A stretch of 44,495 nucleotides of DNA from MGIIa-L3 sp038150305 (GTDB lineage Archaea > Thermoplasmatota > Poseidoniia > Poseidoniales > Poseidoniaceae): the NCBI GenBank assembly GCA_038150305.1, contig JAYOTG010000016.1:1-44495 (forward strand), given 5' to 3'. The first letter of the stretch is position 1; each line of letters starts with the position of its first letter. This document shows, in pieces, positions 22,973 to 30,413 of the stretch. The notes under the pieces were generated by a model. The model was not told the origin of the DNA and ran no database searches. It saw only the letters and a list, made by a program, of their open reading frames with translations. The translations under genes and the position numbers were made by a program.

Positions 22973-23983
22973 ATGGATGATAGAGCGAAGTTGGAATACA
23001 TCTGGTTGGACGGCTACGAACCCACCCAAAACATGCGAAGCAAGACAATGGTGCGCAGCAATTTCACGGGGACCCTCGAAGAGTGCCCGATGTGGATGTT
23101 CGACGGCTCATCGACGCGCCAGGCAGAAGGTGGTGCCTCGGACTGCTTGCTCAAGCCCGTGGCGATCTTCCCCGACCCGGCGCGCATCAACGGTTACCTC
23201 GTGATGTGCGAGGTCATGAACCCCGACGGCACCCCTCACCCAAGCAACGGCCGTGCCACCATCGACGACGATGACGACGATTTCTGGTTCGGTTTCGAGC
23301 AGGAGTACTTCATCATGGACGTGGCCACCCAGCAGCCGCTCGGTTTCCCCGTCGGCGGTTACCCCGGCCCCCAGGGCCTCTACTACTGCTCGGTGGGCGG
23401 CCGAAACACCCACGGTCGCGCCATGGTCGAAGAGCACGCTGACATGTGCCTCGAGGCGGGCATCAACTTCGAAGGCATCAACCAAGAAGTCGCCTGCGGG
23501 CAGTGGGAGTTCCAGATTTTTGCCAAGGGCGCCAAGCGCGCCGGCGATGAACTGTGGGTGGCCCGCTACCTCCTCGATCGCTTGACCGAGAGCTACGGCT
23601 ACTACATCGAGTACCACCCCAAGCCCATCAAGGGCGACTGGAACGGCTCGGGCATGCACGCCAACTTCTCGAACGGGGCCATGCGCGACGTCGGCGGCAA
23701 GGAGATGTTCGACAACATCTGCGAAGCCTTCGGCCGCAACATCGAGCGCCACATGTCCGTGTACGGCGCCCACAACGAGCAGCGCTTGACCGGTCTTCAC
23801 GAGACCCAAGCCATCGACCAGTTCTCCTACGGCGTTTCCGACCGTGGGGCCTCGATTCGCGTTCCGGCTTCCGTCCCGACCGACGGATGGGTTGGCCGCC
23901 TCGAAGACCGCCGCCCGGCGTCCAACGGTGACCCGTACAAGATCGGGGCCGTCATCATCGAGACGACCAAGTCCGCGATGTGA
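22973..23983 (+). CDS. glnA: Glutamine synthetase, type II (eukaryote-like)
   Basis: 336-residue enzyme making glutamine from glutamate, ammonia and ATP. The short length and segments YIWLDGY...MRSKTMV, WMFDGSSTRQAEGGASDCLLKPVA, FWFGFEQEYFI, GRAMVEEHADMCLEAG, GQWEFQI and NGSGMHANFSN follow the GSII pattern of eukaryotes and some bacteria; typical archaeal GSI enzymes are about 440-470 residues. The metal- and glutamate-binding Glu/His residues are present. ATG 22960 upstream stops after six codons, so 22973 is the start. The AT-rich leader may hold nitrogen-responsive control, which the sequence alone does not prove. Confidence 0.94.
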   Translation: MDDRAKLEYIWLDGYEPTQNMRSKTMVRSNFTGTLEECPMWMFDGSSTRQAEGGASDCLLKPVAIFPDPARINGYLVMCEVMNPDGTPHPSNGRATIDDDDDDFWFGFEQEYFIMDVATQQPLGFPVGGYPGPQGLYYCSVGGRNTHGRAMVEEHADMCLEAGINFEGINQEVACGQWEFQIFAKGAKRAGDELWVARYLLDRLTESYGYYIEYHPKPIKGDWNGSGMHANFSNGAMRDVGGKEMFDNICEAFGRNIERHMSVYGAHNEQRLTGLHETQAIDQFSYGVSDRGASIRVPASVPTDGWVGRLEDRRPASNGDPYKIGAVIIETTKSAM

Positions 23984-24056
23984 GCCTAGGCCATCCAGCC
24001 CGAGCCCCGGTCGTTCCGACCCGCATCTTGATGGCGAAGCGTCTCGACGCCATGCC

Positions 24057-24518
24057 GTGACCTTCAACGTCGAGGCCTCACGAACCGTGCCCTACACGCT
24101 GGAACAGGTGTGGGCGGTGCTCGACGGATTCAGTGACGTGGCCGAGTGGAGCACGAGCATCCACCGCTCCTGGCCTGAAGGCGACGGGCCGAGCACAGGC
24201 CTTGGGGCGGAGCGCGGGTGTGAATTGCTCCCAGGCCGGATCGTGCACGAACGCATCGTTGCGTACGAGCCGCAGGCCATCATGCGCGTTGAGGTGATGC
24301 GAAGCGAGGGCCTGCCCATCGGATCCATGATCAGCGATTACATGGTGGAAGCCGATGGCCCAGGCTCAACGCGCGTTTCCGGCAAGGCCAGCCTCGAACT
24401 CAAGCTTCCACCCGTGCTGCTGAAAGCGCTGCAGACGAGGCTGGACGCCAAGCTCGCCGAACGTATCGAGCAAGCGTTCACGGATCTTGAGGAAGAGATC
24501 ATACGTCGTTTTGGCTGA
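24057..24518 (+). CDS. SRPBCC/START-like ligand-binding protein
   Basis: 153 residues starting at GTG 24057. The pattern TFNVEASRTVPYTLEQVWAVLDGFSDVAEWSTSIHRSW...GLGAERGCEL...ERIVAYEPQAIMRVEV...ARLAERIEQAFTDLEE is the helix-grip fold of polyketide cyclase/dehydrase-like SRPBCC proteins, which bind hydrophobic ligands. No specific function can be assigned. The start was placed at the first codon giving the family N-terminus; the ORF upstream overlaps glnA. It is 73 bases after glnA on the same strand. Confidence 0.82.
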   Translation: MTFNVEASRTVPYTLEQVWAVLDGFSDVAEWSTSIHRSWPEGDGPSTGLGAERGCELLPGRIVHERIVAYEPQAIMRVEVMRSEGLPIGSMISDYMVEADGPGSTRVSGKASLELKLPPVLLKALQTRLDAKLAERIEQAFTDLEEEIIRRFG

Positions 24519-24691
24519 ACGGCACCGCCTTGTCGAGGTTCACAGCGGCATCAGGTTAGTGCTTCGAATGAGAGGAGTCCAACCAACGGACCAACGCACA
24601 GCCGTTTTGAGTGAAAGGTTGTCCACTTCCAGACAACCGAAGTCGCGACCTTCCGTTGGATTCACTCGTTCTGCTTGCAGCTTTCAGCCGG

Positions 24692-25687
24692 TTATTTCCT
24701 GATTCTCTTTTTGAGTGCGGTGAGCAAACTGGTCCTTTGTCGTTCAAAACCAACAATCTGGGCCCTCACCCGTGACCCGAGAAGAGGAAATTCAAGGCCG
24801 TCAGGCATTGCTTCTGTATCAACTTCACACAACACGTAACAACTGTCATGGTCGACCTCGCTCCAGAGGATAGAGAACCCAGCTTTCCTCAAGAAGCAGA
24901 TGACATGCTCCAGTTGAAACTCCCAAAGGTGTGCACGTTGCCAATATTTCAGGGCGTCACCATGGAGTCTCTTTTTTATCCTCCCAATGTACGGTGTTTC
25001 GATGTACAACATGCCATTTTCCCCCACCAACTTCCGAAGCTTCTCCAACTCGGCTCCAGGGTCTCTGACGTGTTCCAGAATGTGAGAATAAATCACCAAA
25101 TCTCCGCGCACCCCATCCCGGATCGCCTCGTCAGGACCACCCATACGCAAGTCGAAACCCTGCTCGATTCCATGTTGAATGAGGTCTTCTGAAAAATCAT
25201 ATCCCACGCATTCGACCCCTAGATCATGCATTTTCTTCATGGTCCAACCCCCTCCACAACCAACGTCCAACACGGAAGAGAAAGGTCGATTGAAGGTTGA
25301 CCTGTTGAGCATTTTTTCCAGCAGTTCACTTTTCCATAATTTGCGGGAGAAAACTTCCGAAGCAAGGCTGTTTTGGTCGTAAAGGGGCCTGTAAAGAGTG
25401 GAGTAATACCATGCTAAATGGTCATCTTTTGGTTGAGGGTTCATTCGCAAGATCCCGCATGCGTTGCATAAGACCAACCGATAGGCCAACCCATGTCGGT
25501 CGGTATGCGTGACGGTCACGTCATCACCACGGCCGCAAGGGCAATCAGCAGGCTCTCCTGCATGTGTTCGGATGAAGTCTGGAGCAGAAGACAGCTGCTG
25601 CAGAGTATCCGATGATAACTCGGTTATGGGAGTACCAGTTTTCTTGAATCGCTCTGATTCGAGCAAGAAAACGTCCTCCATAGACAT
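24692..25687 (-). CDS. Class I SAM methyltransferase with N-terminal zinc-binding motif, low GC
   Basis: 331 residues. An N-terminal Cys cluster (CPCG at 49-52 and CNACG at 74-78) resembles the zinc-binding start of sugar C-methyltransferase-like proteins. It is followed by a Rossmann methyltransferase domain with SAM motif I VLDVGCGGGW (139-148), YDFSEDLI and YSHILEHVRDP. Such proteins often methylate sugars, lipids or other small molecules. The gene is clearly poorer in GC than its neighbours: the 60-base line at 24961 has 24 G/C. That suggests recent acquisition. It probably acts on glycans, but nothing next to it confirms this. Confidence 0.85.
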   Translation of the reverse strand: MSMEDVFLLESERFKKTGTPITELSSDTLQQLSSAPDFIRTHAGEPADCPCGRGDDVTVTHTDRHGLAYRLVLCNACGILRMNPQPKDDHLAWYYSTLYRPLYDQNSLASEVFSRKLWKSELLEKMLNRSTFNRPFSSVLDVGCGGGWTMKKMHDLGVECVGYDFSEDLIQHGIEQGFDLRMGGPDEAIRDGVRGDLVIYSHILEHVRDPGAELEKLRKLVGENGMLYIETPYIGRIKKRLHGDALKYWQRAHLWEFQLEHVICFLRKAGFSILWSEVDHDSCYVLCEVDTEAMPDGLEFPLLGSRVRAQIVGFERQRTSLLTALKKRIRK

Positions 25688-25750
25688 AGGAATGGTCGTT
25701 CACTTATGGAAGAATTGGGGAAACGACTCCCCCAAAGAACAGCGCATCCA

Positions 25751-26017
25751 TCACCTGCGTCGCAAGCGCATCACGCCGATCACCACGGCGAGGATGACAC
25801 CAAGGGTGGCGATGTTGGCGATGATCATGGCCGGGCTCTCCACGATGAGTCCATACACCAACCACAGGAGCAAGGCCACAGAAACCAGCCCAAAGGTGGG
25901 CAAAGAAATGCCTTCATGGCGTTGATGCACCCACACTTCTCGGATTTGTGGCACCCATGCGATGATGCCAAGCCCACCGGCGACCAGTCCGATGGCCTCC
26001 ACCCACCACGTCGCCAT
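25751..26017 (-). CDS. SemiSWEET/PQ-loop sugar transporter
   Basis: 88 residues with three predicted helices. The PQ motif is in IIAWVPQIREVW (Pro23-Gln24), and the third helix contains Asn68 (AMIIANIATLG), as in SemiSWEETs, which form dimers and pass sugars across the membrane. The length matches the family (about 85-95). ATG 26017 (MATWWVEA) was preferred to the longer frame from 26047, leaving room for a promoter shared with the divergent SAP-domain gene. Substrate unknown. Confidence 0.85.
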   Translation of the reverse strand: MATWWVEAIGLVAGGLGIIAWVPQIREVWVHQRHEGISLPTFGLVSVALLLWLVYGLIVESPAMIIANIATLGVILAVVIGVMRLRRR

Positions 26018-26105
26018 GCTTGGAGCCCCCTCGTCGACCTTCATCAAGCCCGCTGTTCTGCCTTTTCGGGGGCACGTTCATGTGGTCGGTGAACGAGAGG
26101 CCGCC

Positions 26106-26963
26106 GTGAGTTCTGGGGATTACGAGGCCATGACGGTGGCGGAACTCAAGGACGCCCTTCGTGCGAAAGGGCTCCCACTCTCCGGCCGGAAGGCCGAGTT
26201 GGTCGAGCGCTTGCTTACGACGAACCCCGCGGCCAACTCGAGCACGACCTCCATCACGCCGCCGCTGTCCGAACCTCCGTCTTCCGGCGCAGTGGTTCCA
26301 ACCCCGATGCCCAGGGGGGCCATCGAAGTGGACTGCGGCTCGTGCGGTCAGCGCCTCTCGCTGCCGGCCTCCCACACGGGCAGGTTCCAATGCCCTTCAT
26401 GCGGGACTGAACAGGACATGGCCGCAGCGTTGCCCACCAAGCAGGACCCGATGGGGGCGCTTTCCGACCAATACGCTTCAGCCCGTACCATGGCGATGCG
26501 CCTCAACGTCGCAGGCATCGCCGTCGGGGTGCTGGCCATCTTGGTGTTCATGGGTGGGCTGGGGCAACTCGGCCCTGACCCAGAAAACTGCACGGAGATC
26601 GACATGGATGGCGAGATGGTGATGTCCTGCACCGGCGGCGGTTTCTTGGAAAACCCCGAGGCGCTGAATTTTGTCGGGGTTGCATGCTGTCTTCTGGTTC
26701 CCATCGCCATCATCCTGCCTGTCGTTGCCCAAGCCGTACGCCCGCCACCTCTGGTGACGCAGCAACCGACCCATGCGTCACACGGTGCCGCCGGTCAGCC
26801 CGATACAGAAGCCGTGGTAGAATGGGACACGCCACTCCAGCGTCTGGTCGGGGCCGTCTCACTGCTCTTTGGGGGCAGCTTGGTGCTTGCCACGGTTGTG
26901 CTTGCCATCGGCGTGGTGGTGGTGTTCATCTTGGCCCTGATGGCGCTCGGGTCCATGGGGTGA
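26106..26963 (+). CDS. SAP domain, zinc ribbon and three-helix membrane protein
   Basis: 285 residues. Residues 5-38 (YEAMTVAELKDALRAKGLPLSGRKAELVERL) form a SAP helix-extension-helix motif, usually a DNA-binding element. A Ser/Pro linker leads to a zinc ribbon (Cys77, Cys80, Cys96, Cys99: CGSCG and CPSCG). Three hydrophobic segments follow at about 130-152, 185-208 and 250-282. The combination suggests a membrane protein that touches DNA or another nucleic acid or protein. Function unknown. Start taken as GTG 26106; ATG 26130 (MTVAELKD) would also keep the SAP core. Converges with the lipoprotein gene after 5 bases. Confidence 0.8.
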   Translation: MSSGDYEAMTVAELKDALRAKGLPLSGRKAELVERLLTTNPAANSSTTSITPPLSEPPSSGAVVPTPMPRGAIEVDCGSCGQRLSLPASHTGRFQCPSCGTEQDMAAALPTKQDPMGALSDQYASARTMAMRLNVAGIAVGVLAILVFMGGLGQLGPDPENCTEIDMDGEMVMSCTGGGFLENPEALNFVGVACCLLVPIAIILPVVAQAVRPPPLVTQQPTHASHGAAGQPDTEAVVEWDTPLQRLVGAVSLLFGGSLVLATVVLAIGVVVVFILALMALGSMG

Positions 26964-26968
26964 TCCGG

Positions 26969-27697
26969 TCAGGCCGTTGCTTCGTAGACCACGATGACGG
27001 TGTGCAGCACATCCAGCTCATCCTGCCCGTCGTCGTATTGAACGGTCAACTCATGAGCCTCGTAGGTGTTGAAGTGAAGCGTGCTCCACGCCGCCGAGGC
27101 GCCCTCATGCACGACGTCGGTGTGTTGCTGGCATGCCCCGCCGAGCGGGTCAATCAACTGCCACGTGATGTCCACTTCACGTCCGCCACCCAAGTTCTCA
27201 ATCAGTTCAGGGTTGCTGACCACAGATTCGATGGTGATGTAGTCCGCCATCGGTCCGCCATGCATGGGCAAGGGATCGAACGACAAGGTGCTCGGGTCTT
27301 GCGTGGCCTCTTCGTTCCACTCAATCCGCAGGTTCACGCGGACCACGAGGTTTTGGCTGATCTCCCGGCCCCTCGCGTCGATCGCGGTCGCGGTGACGTT
27401 GTACACCCCATGCTCATCGAAGGTGAGGTTGAGCTGGCCTCCTTCTTCAGCCGACACTTCGAGTGCTGCACGGCCGTCAGAGGCTTCTAGAGCGTAGGTC
27501 ACAGCAGAAGTGGACGCAGAGAAATCGAAGGTGACCGTTGCTCCGGTTTTCTCCACAAGCATACCGTCCTGGTACGTTTCAACGACCACCGTATCGGTTT
27601 CGCTGGCCGTCACCTCAAGCACCGGCGGTTCGTCTGAAACGCATCCGGCGAGCGAGGCCGCCAGAAGCACGAGCACCATGAGAAGTGGACGGTGCAC
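26969..27697 (-). CDS. Secreted lipoprotein with PKD/Ig-like beta domain
   Basis: 242 residues. The N-terminus MHRPLLMVLVLLAASLAGC is a signal peptide with a lipobox Cys, so the mature protein is probably lipid-anchored outside. The rest is beta-rich, with YNVTATAIDARGREISQNLVVRV resembling a PKD-type domain, and a second beta-rich half. No catalytic motif is visible; it may be a binding or structural surface protein. The start is GTG 27697. A CTTAAG TATA-like box 26 bases upstream supports that start and a leaderless transcript. Confidence 0.8.
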   Translation of the reverse strand: MHRPLLMVLVLLAASLAGCVSDEPPVLEVTASETDTVVVETYQDGMLVEKTGATVTFDFSASTSAVTYALEASDGRAALEVSAEEGGQLNLTFDEHGVYNVTATAIDARGREISQNLVVRVNLRIEWNEEATQDPSTLSFDPLPMHGGPMADYITIESVVSNPELIENLGGGREVDITWQLIDPLGGACQQHTDVVHEGASAAWSTLHFNTYEAHELTVQYDDGQDELDVLHTVIVVYEATA

Positions 27698-27717
27698 GCA
27701 CGTCCATCGTTCCCGGC

Positions 27718-27727
27718 GGCTTAAGCC
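27718..27727 (-). promoter_or_regulatory. TATA-like box for the lipoprotein gene
   Basis: GGCTTAAGCC is a perfect 10-base palindrome with a CTTAAG core, centred about 26 bases upstream of GTG 27697 on the minus strand. The spacing fits a leaderless archaeal promoter. It lies in the 42-base gap after the HAD phosphatase gene. Confidence 0.5.
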
Positions 27728-27739
27728 AAATGGTGGGCC

Positions 27740-28537
27740 TCAGCGCAACAATTCATCCACGCTTCCAACGATGACGTCGGGCGTTTGCAAGGCATCGGCG
27801 GGCAAGGCTGCCACATCCTCTTCCGTGGCCTCGCCAGAGAGCACGAGCACGCCGACCACACCGGCCCTGTTGGCCATTGCGATGTCCGTATAGAGCCGAT
27901 CACCCACCATGGCGCATTGGTCCGGACGAAGGCCGAGGGCTTCGACCGCATGGAGGATCATGCCGGGGTTTGGCTTGCCGCAAATGTGGTCAGGCGCGAC
28001 GCCCGTGGTGGCTTCGAACAGGGCCAAGTATGCCCCAACGTCCGGGAGCCCCCCGTCTGGCGACGGGCAGACCATGTCGGGATGGCTCGCGACCAAGGGC
28101 ACACCGCGGTGGAGATGGACGCTTGCCGTTTCCAATTTCGGATACGTGACTTCAGTGTCGTACCCGAGGACGACGTATTCCGGATCCTCGTCCCTCGTTG
28201 AGATGCCCACGGCTTCCATCATGGCACACATGCCTTCGGTGGCCACGGCATAGGTCCGCGTGATGCCTTCCTCAGCCAGCCATGCCAGCAGGTCGTGGGT
28301 GGAGAGGAGGATGTCGTCTTCGCTGCACGGGATGCCGAGCTTGGCCAACTTTTCATGGTATTGCGCTACGGAGCGGCTCGAGTTGTTGGACAGAAAATAG
28401 CGCCGGACGCCTTTGGTTTCACAGCGCTCCAGGAAGTCCAGCGCACCCGGAATCAACGCTCCGCCGAGGTAGATAGTCCCGTCGAGGTCGAGGAAGATCG
28501 CTTCCACACCTTCGAGGCTCGCGTCGACGCCGTTCAT
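27740..28537 (-). CDS. NagD/PGP-family HAD phosphatase
   Basis: 265 residues with the class IIA HAD pattern: nucleophile motif IFLDLDGTIYLGG near residue 14, SNNSSRS (motif 2), a C2 cap domain, CGKPNPGMI and motif 4 VGDRLYTDI. Members hydrolyse small phosphoesters such as 2-phosphoglycolate, AMP or sugar phosphates. The specific substrate is not evident. The upstream hexapeptide acyltransferase gene ends 73 bases away on the same strand. Confidence 0.88.
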   Translation of the reverse strand: MNGVDASLEGVEAIFLDLDGTIYLGGALIPGALDFLERCETKGVRRYFLSNNSSRSVAQYHEKLAKLGIPCSEDDILLSTHDLLAWLAEEGITRTYAVATEGMCAMMEAVGISTRDEDPEYVVLGYDTEVTYPKLETASVHLHRGVPLVASHPDMVCPSPDGGLPDVGAYLALFEATTGVAPDHICGKPNPGMILHAVEALGLRPDQCAMVGDRLYTDIAMANRAGVVGVLVLSGEATEEDVAALPADALQTPDVIVGSVDELLR

Positions 28538-28610
28538 GCGAAGGCCTTGTCCATCGCTCCCATATCCCTGCCGCTGGTTGGGGGCGTCGAGGGACCCATC
28601 TTTGGCGGAT

Positions 28611-29129
28611 TCAATTGAAGCGGCTTTCAGATTTCAGCCGCTCGTAGTGCGCCATGTCCCGTTCGCTAAATTGCGCCGCAGGATGGCCGCCGACGATGGC
28701 CCCTGGGGGGACGTCTTTGACCACGCAGGACGCCGCCTGGATGATGGCACCCTCGCCAATGGTCACGCCGCCGAGCACGGTCACGCGCGAGCCGAACCAG
28801 ACGTTGTCCCCGACGGTGACCGGCAGGAGATCGTAGTGCGTATCGTAGGGCAAAGCTTCGCCATGATACCGGTGGTTCTGGGTGATGATGAGGCAATCCT
28901 CGCCGCTGTGGAAGTTGTCGCCGATGCGTAATGTGCCCGTGCCGTTGACCCTGAGGCCGTTGAAATTGACGTTCGTTCCTAGATGCGTGGCGCCGTTCAA
29001 CTCCGTGGGCCCGTGAACCTTCAGGCTCGCAGGGTCATCGCAGGAGGCAATGGTGCGCAGCACCCTTCGCTTCCACCGTGACCGTAGCCACGCCGTGCGC
29101 CATCGCCAGTACGGCCCGAGCACGCCCAT
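28611..29129 (-). CDS. Left-handed beta-helix (hexapeptide) acyltransferase
   Basis: 172 residues. A short basic N-terminus (WRWRTAWLRSRWKRR) precedes hexapeptide-repeat turns such as LGTNVNFNGLRV, IGDNFHSGEDCLI, VGDNVWFGSRVTVLGGVTIGEGAIIQAASCVV, and the closing GAIVGGHPAAQF. The catalytic His is probably in TQNHRYHG. The family O-acetylates sugars or polysaccharides, so a glycan-tailoring role is plausible. ATG 29129 (MGVLGPYW) was preferred over the GTG six bases upstream. Confidence 0.86.
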   Translation of the reverse strand: MGVLGPYWRWRTAWLRSRWKRRVLRTIASCDDPASLKVHGPTELNGATHLGTNVNFNGLRVNGTGTLRIGDNFHSGEDCLIITQNHRYHGEALPYDTHYDLLPVTVGDNVWFGSRVTVLGGVTIGEGAIIQAASCVVKDVPPGAIVGGHPAAQFSERDMAHYERLKSESRFN

Positions 29130-29225
29130 GCCCACGGCTCATGGCCGTGACGGATATCCCTGCCGCCTTTCCTTTTGCGGTGATTCTTGCCGGTGCTTCC
29201 GATAATCTCGGACTGAGTGTGAATA

Positions 29226-29244
29226 ATTAGGAAATATTCCGAAT
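29226..29244. promoter_or_regulatory. Putative operator of the HTH-ribonuclease operon
   Basis: ATTAGGAA-ATA-TTCCGAAT is an inverted repeat with 7 of 8 bases matched between the arms. It ends three bases before the TATA-like box, where the BRE/TFB site would lie. A dimeric repressor bound here would block TFB, so autoregulation by the HTH protein encoded just downstream is a natural model. Seen in sequence: the repeat and its position. Inferred: the regulator. Confidence 0.5.
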
Positions 29245-29246
29245 GT

Positions 29247-29254
29247 GCTATACC
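29247..29254 (+). promoter_or_regulatory. TATA-like box of the HTH-ribonuclease operon
   Basis: GCTATACC is centred about 25 bases upstream of ATG 29276. This spacing argues for a leaderless transcript and selects ATG 29276 over the in-frame ATG 29243, which lies upstream of the box itself. Confidence 0.55.
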
Positions 29255-29275
29255 ATTGACCTGTCTCGGGCAACC

Positions 29276-29521
29276 ATGGCCAGCCCCGAGCAACTTGCAC
29301 TCATCATGCAGCTTCGTGGGCTTGGTCACAACCTCGAGGAGATCGCAAAACAGGTTGGGCTGTCGAAGTCCACCGTGGCTTATCACCTCAAGCAACTCAA
29401 AGAAAGAGCGGCGTCAAGCGACGCTTCTGACGTCTTTCTCAAAGTAATGCTTGGTGGGATGGCGGGTGCTGCAGGCGGGATTTTGACCGCCTTGCTCCTC
29501 GATCAATTGACAAAGAAGTGA
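29276..29521 (+). CDS. Small HTH protein with hydrophobic glycine-rich C-terminus
   Basis: 81 residues. Residues 5-45 (SPEQLALIMQLRGLGHNLEEIAKQVGLSKSTVAYHLKQL) form a helix-turn-helix of the MarR/ArsR/Sigma70-r4-like type. A polar linker leads to a hydrophobic stretch at about 54-76 with GGMAGAAGG, which could be a membrane helix or an oligomerisation helix. It is probably the regulator of its own operon, with a putative operator 32-50 bases upstream. The ribonuclease gene starts four bases after its stop. Both genes have lower GC than the flanks. Family not recognised beyond the HTH. Confidence 0.78.
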   Translation: MASPEQLALIMQLRGLGHNLEEIAKQVGLSKSTVAYHLKQLKERAASSDASDVFLKVMLGGMAGAAGGILTALLLDQLTKK

Positions 29522-29525
29522 TTTC

Positions 29526-30413
29526 ATGAGTAAAAAAACAGTAATTATCGATGCGGCGAACATCATCCATGACGATCGTGGAGTAGAGCTGTATGGGGGT
29601 GACGGAGAAACCGTGACTCAGATGTTCCCAGAACGACTAGGGAGTTGCATTGAGGTTTGCAAAGGGAAGGGCTGGAACGTCATTGCTCTTCTGAAACGAG
29701 GGACTTACCTCTACGGAAAGAAGCAGTTTAACATTGGCGCAGAGGGGTTCGAACAATTCGGCGTGGTTGATCAATTTCTTGGGCAAGGCTCTATCGTTTT
29801 GGTTGAGCATAATTCAGATGACCTCTTCATTATCGAACACGCTCTCAACAAAGATGGAATGATTATTTCTAGGGACTGGTTCAACGATCACCGTGAAAAC
29901 AAGACCGATCTCGACTGGACAGACATTGACTCGCGCCGGATCTACGACTATGAATTCATCAATCACGTGTTCACTTGTCCAAGCCTTCCGACACTTGAGA
30001 AGTCTGAGACAATCCACGTTGAAAATGAGCCACAAACCAATCTCTTGGAGCGTTTGACTTCGCTTGAGCAGGAATTGGCTGCTGCGGTGGAGAAAATTCG
30101 GCAAAATGAAAGGAAATTAGTTGAGCTAGATTTGGAGAAAATCTCATCTGCTGAGATTGCGAAATTACAGAGTGAAGCGAAGGTGGACAAGGCTAGAAGT
30201 TCCAGCGTCTTGAGCTGCGCTGAAAGGTACGCTGCTCAACTCAAGAAGGCACACAAGAAAAAGGGAGCCCTGCCGAGTTCAATAAAAGCCATGTGCGCAG
30301 ACATTACCTCGAAGGGTCTCGCGAGCAATCGTGGAGCAATGGCAGTTGTTGAAGAACTCGAGAAAATGGAAAAAATTCACATCAATCGACAAAAAGTGGA
30401 ATACCGATTCTAG
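29526..30413 (+). CDS. Zc3h12a-type NYN ribonuclease with coiled-coil and C-terminal helical domain
   Basis: 295 residues. Residues 4-155 follow the RNase_Zc3h12a (MCPIP1/N4BP1-like) PIN/NYN pattern: VIIDAANIIH (Asp9), VEHNSDDLFIIEHAL (Asp98/Asp99), DGMIISRDWFNDH (Asp117, Asp121) and RRIYDYEFINHVFTCPSLP. A coiled coil spans about 168-215, followed by a basic helical domain (about 220-290). The acidic set predicts metal-dependent RNA cleavage. It is 4 bases after the HTH gene, and its stop overlaps the convergent geranylgeranyl reductase stop. GC is low (24 of 60 bases at 30121-30180 versus 35 of 60 at 30481-30540), suggesting transfer. A toxin, defence or RNA-turnover role is possible. Confidence 0.85.
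   Translation: MSKKTVIIDAANIIHDDRGVELYGGDGETVTQMFPERLGSCIEVCKGKGWNVIALLKRGTYLYGKKQFNIGAEGFEQFGVVDQFLGQGSIVLVEHNSDDLFIIEHALNKDGMIISRDWFNDHRENKTDLDWTDIDSRRIYDYEFINHVFTCPSLPTLEKSETIHVENEPQTNLLERLTSLEQELAAAVEKIRQNERKLVELDLEKISSAEIAKLQSEAKVDKARSSSVLSCAERYAAQLKKAHKKKGALPSSIKAMCADITSKGLASNRGAMAVVEELEKMEKIHINRQKVEYRF

Noticed and set aside
23108..24067. 319-codon minus-strand frame over glnA
   Set aside because: It is antisense to a well-supported glutamine synthetase and has no family features.
24519..24691. Possible small gene or RNA between the SRPBCC and methyltransferase genes
   Set aside because: Only short frames without a convincing start are present, and no clear stem-loop or T-rich terminator is visible.
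29740..29765. tRNA T-loop-like GGTTCGAAC in the NYN gene
   Set aside because: No acceptor or anticodon stems can be formed around it; it is coding sequence.
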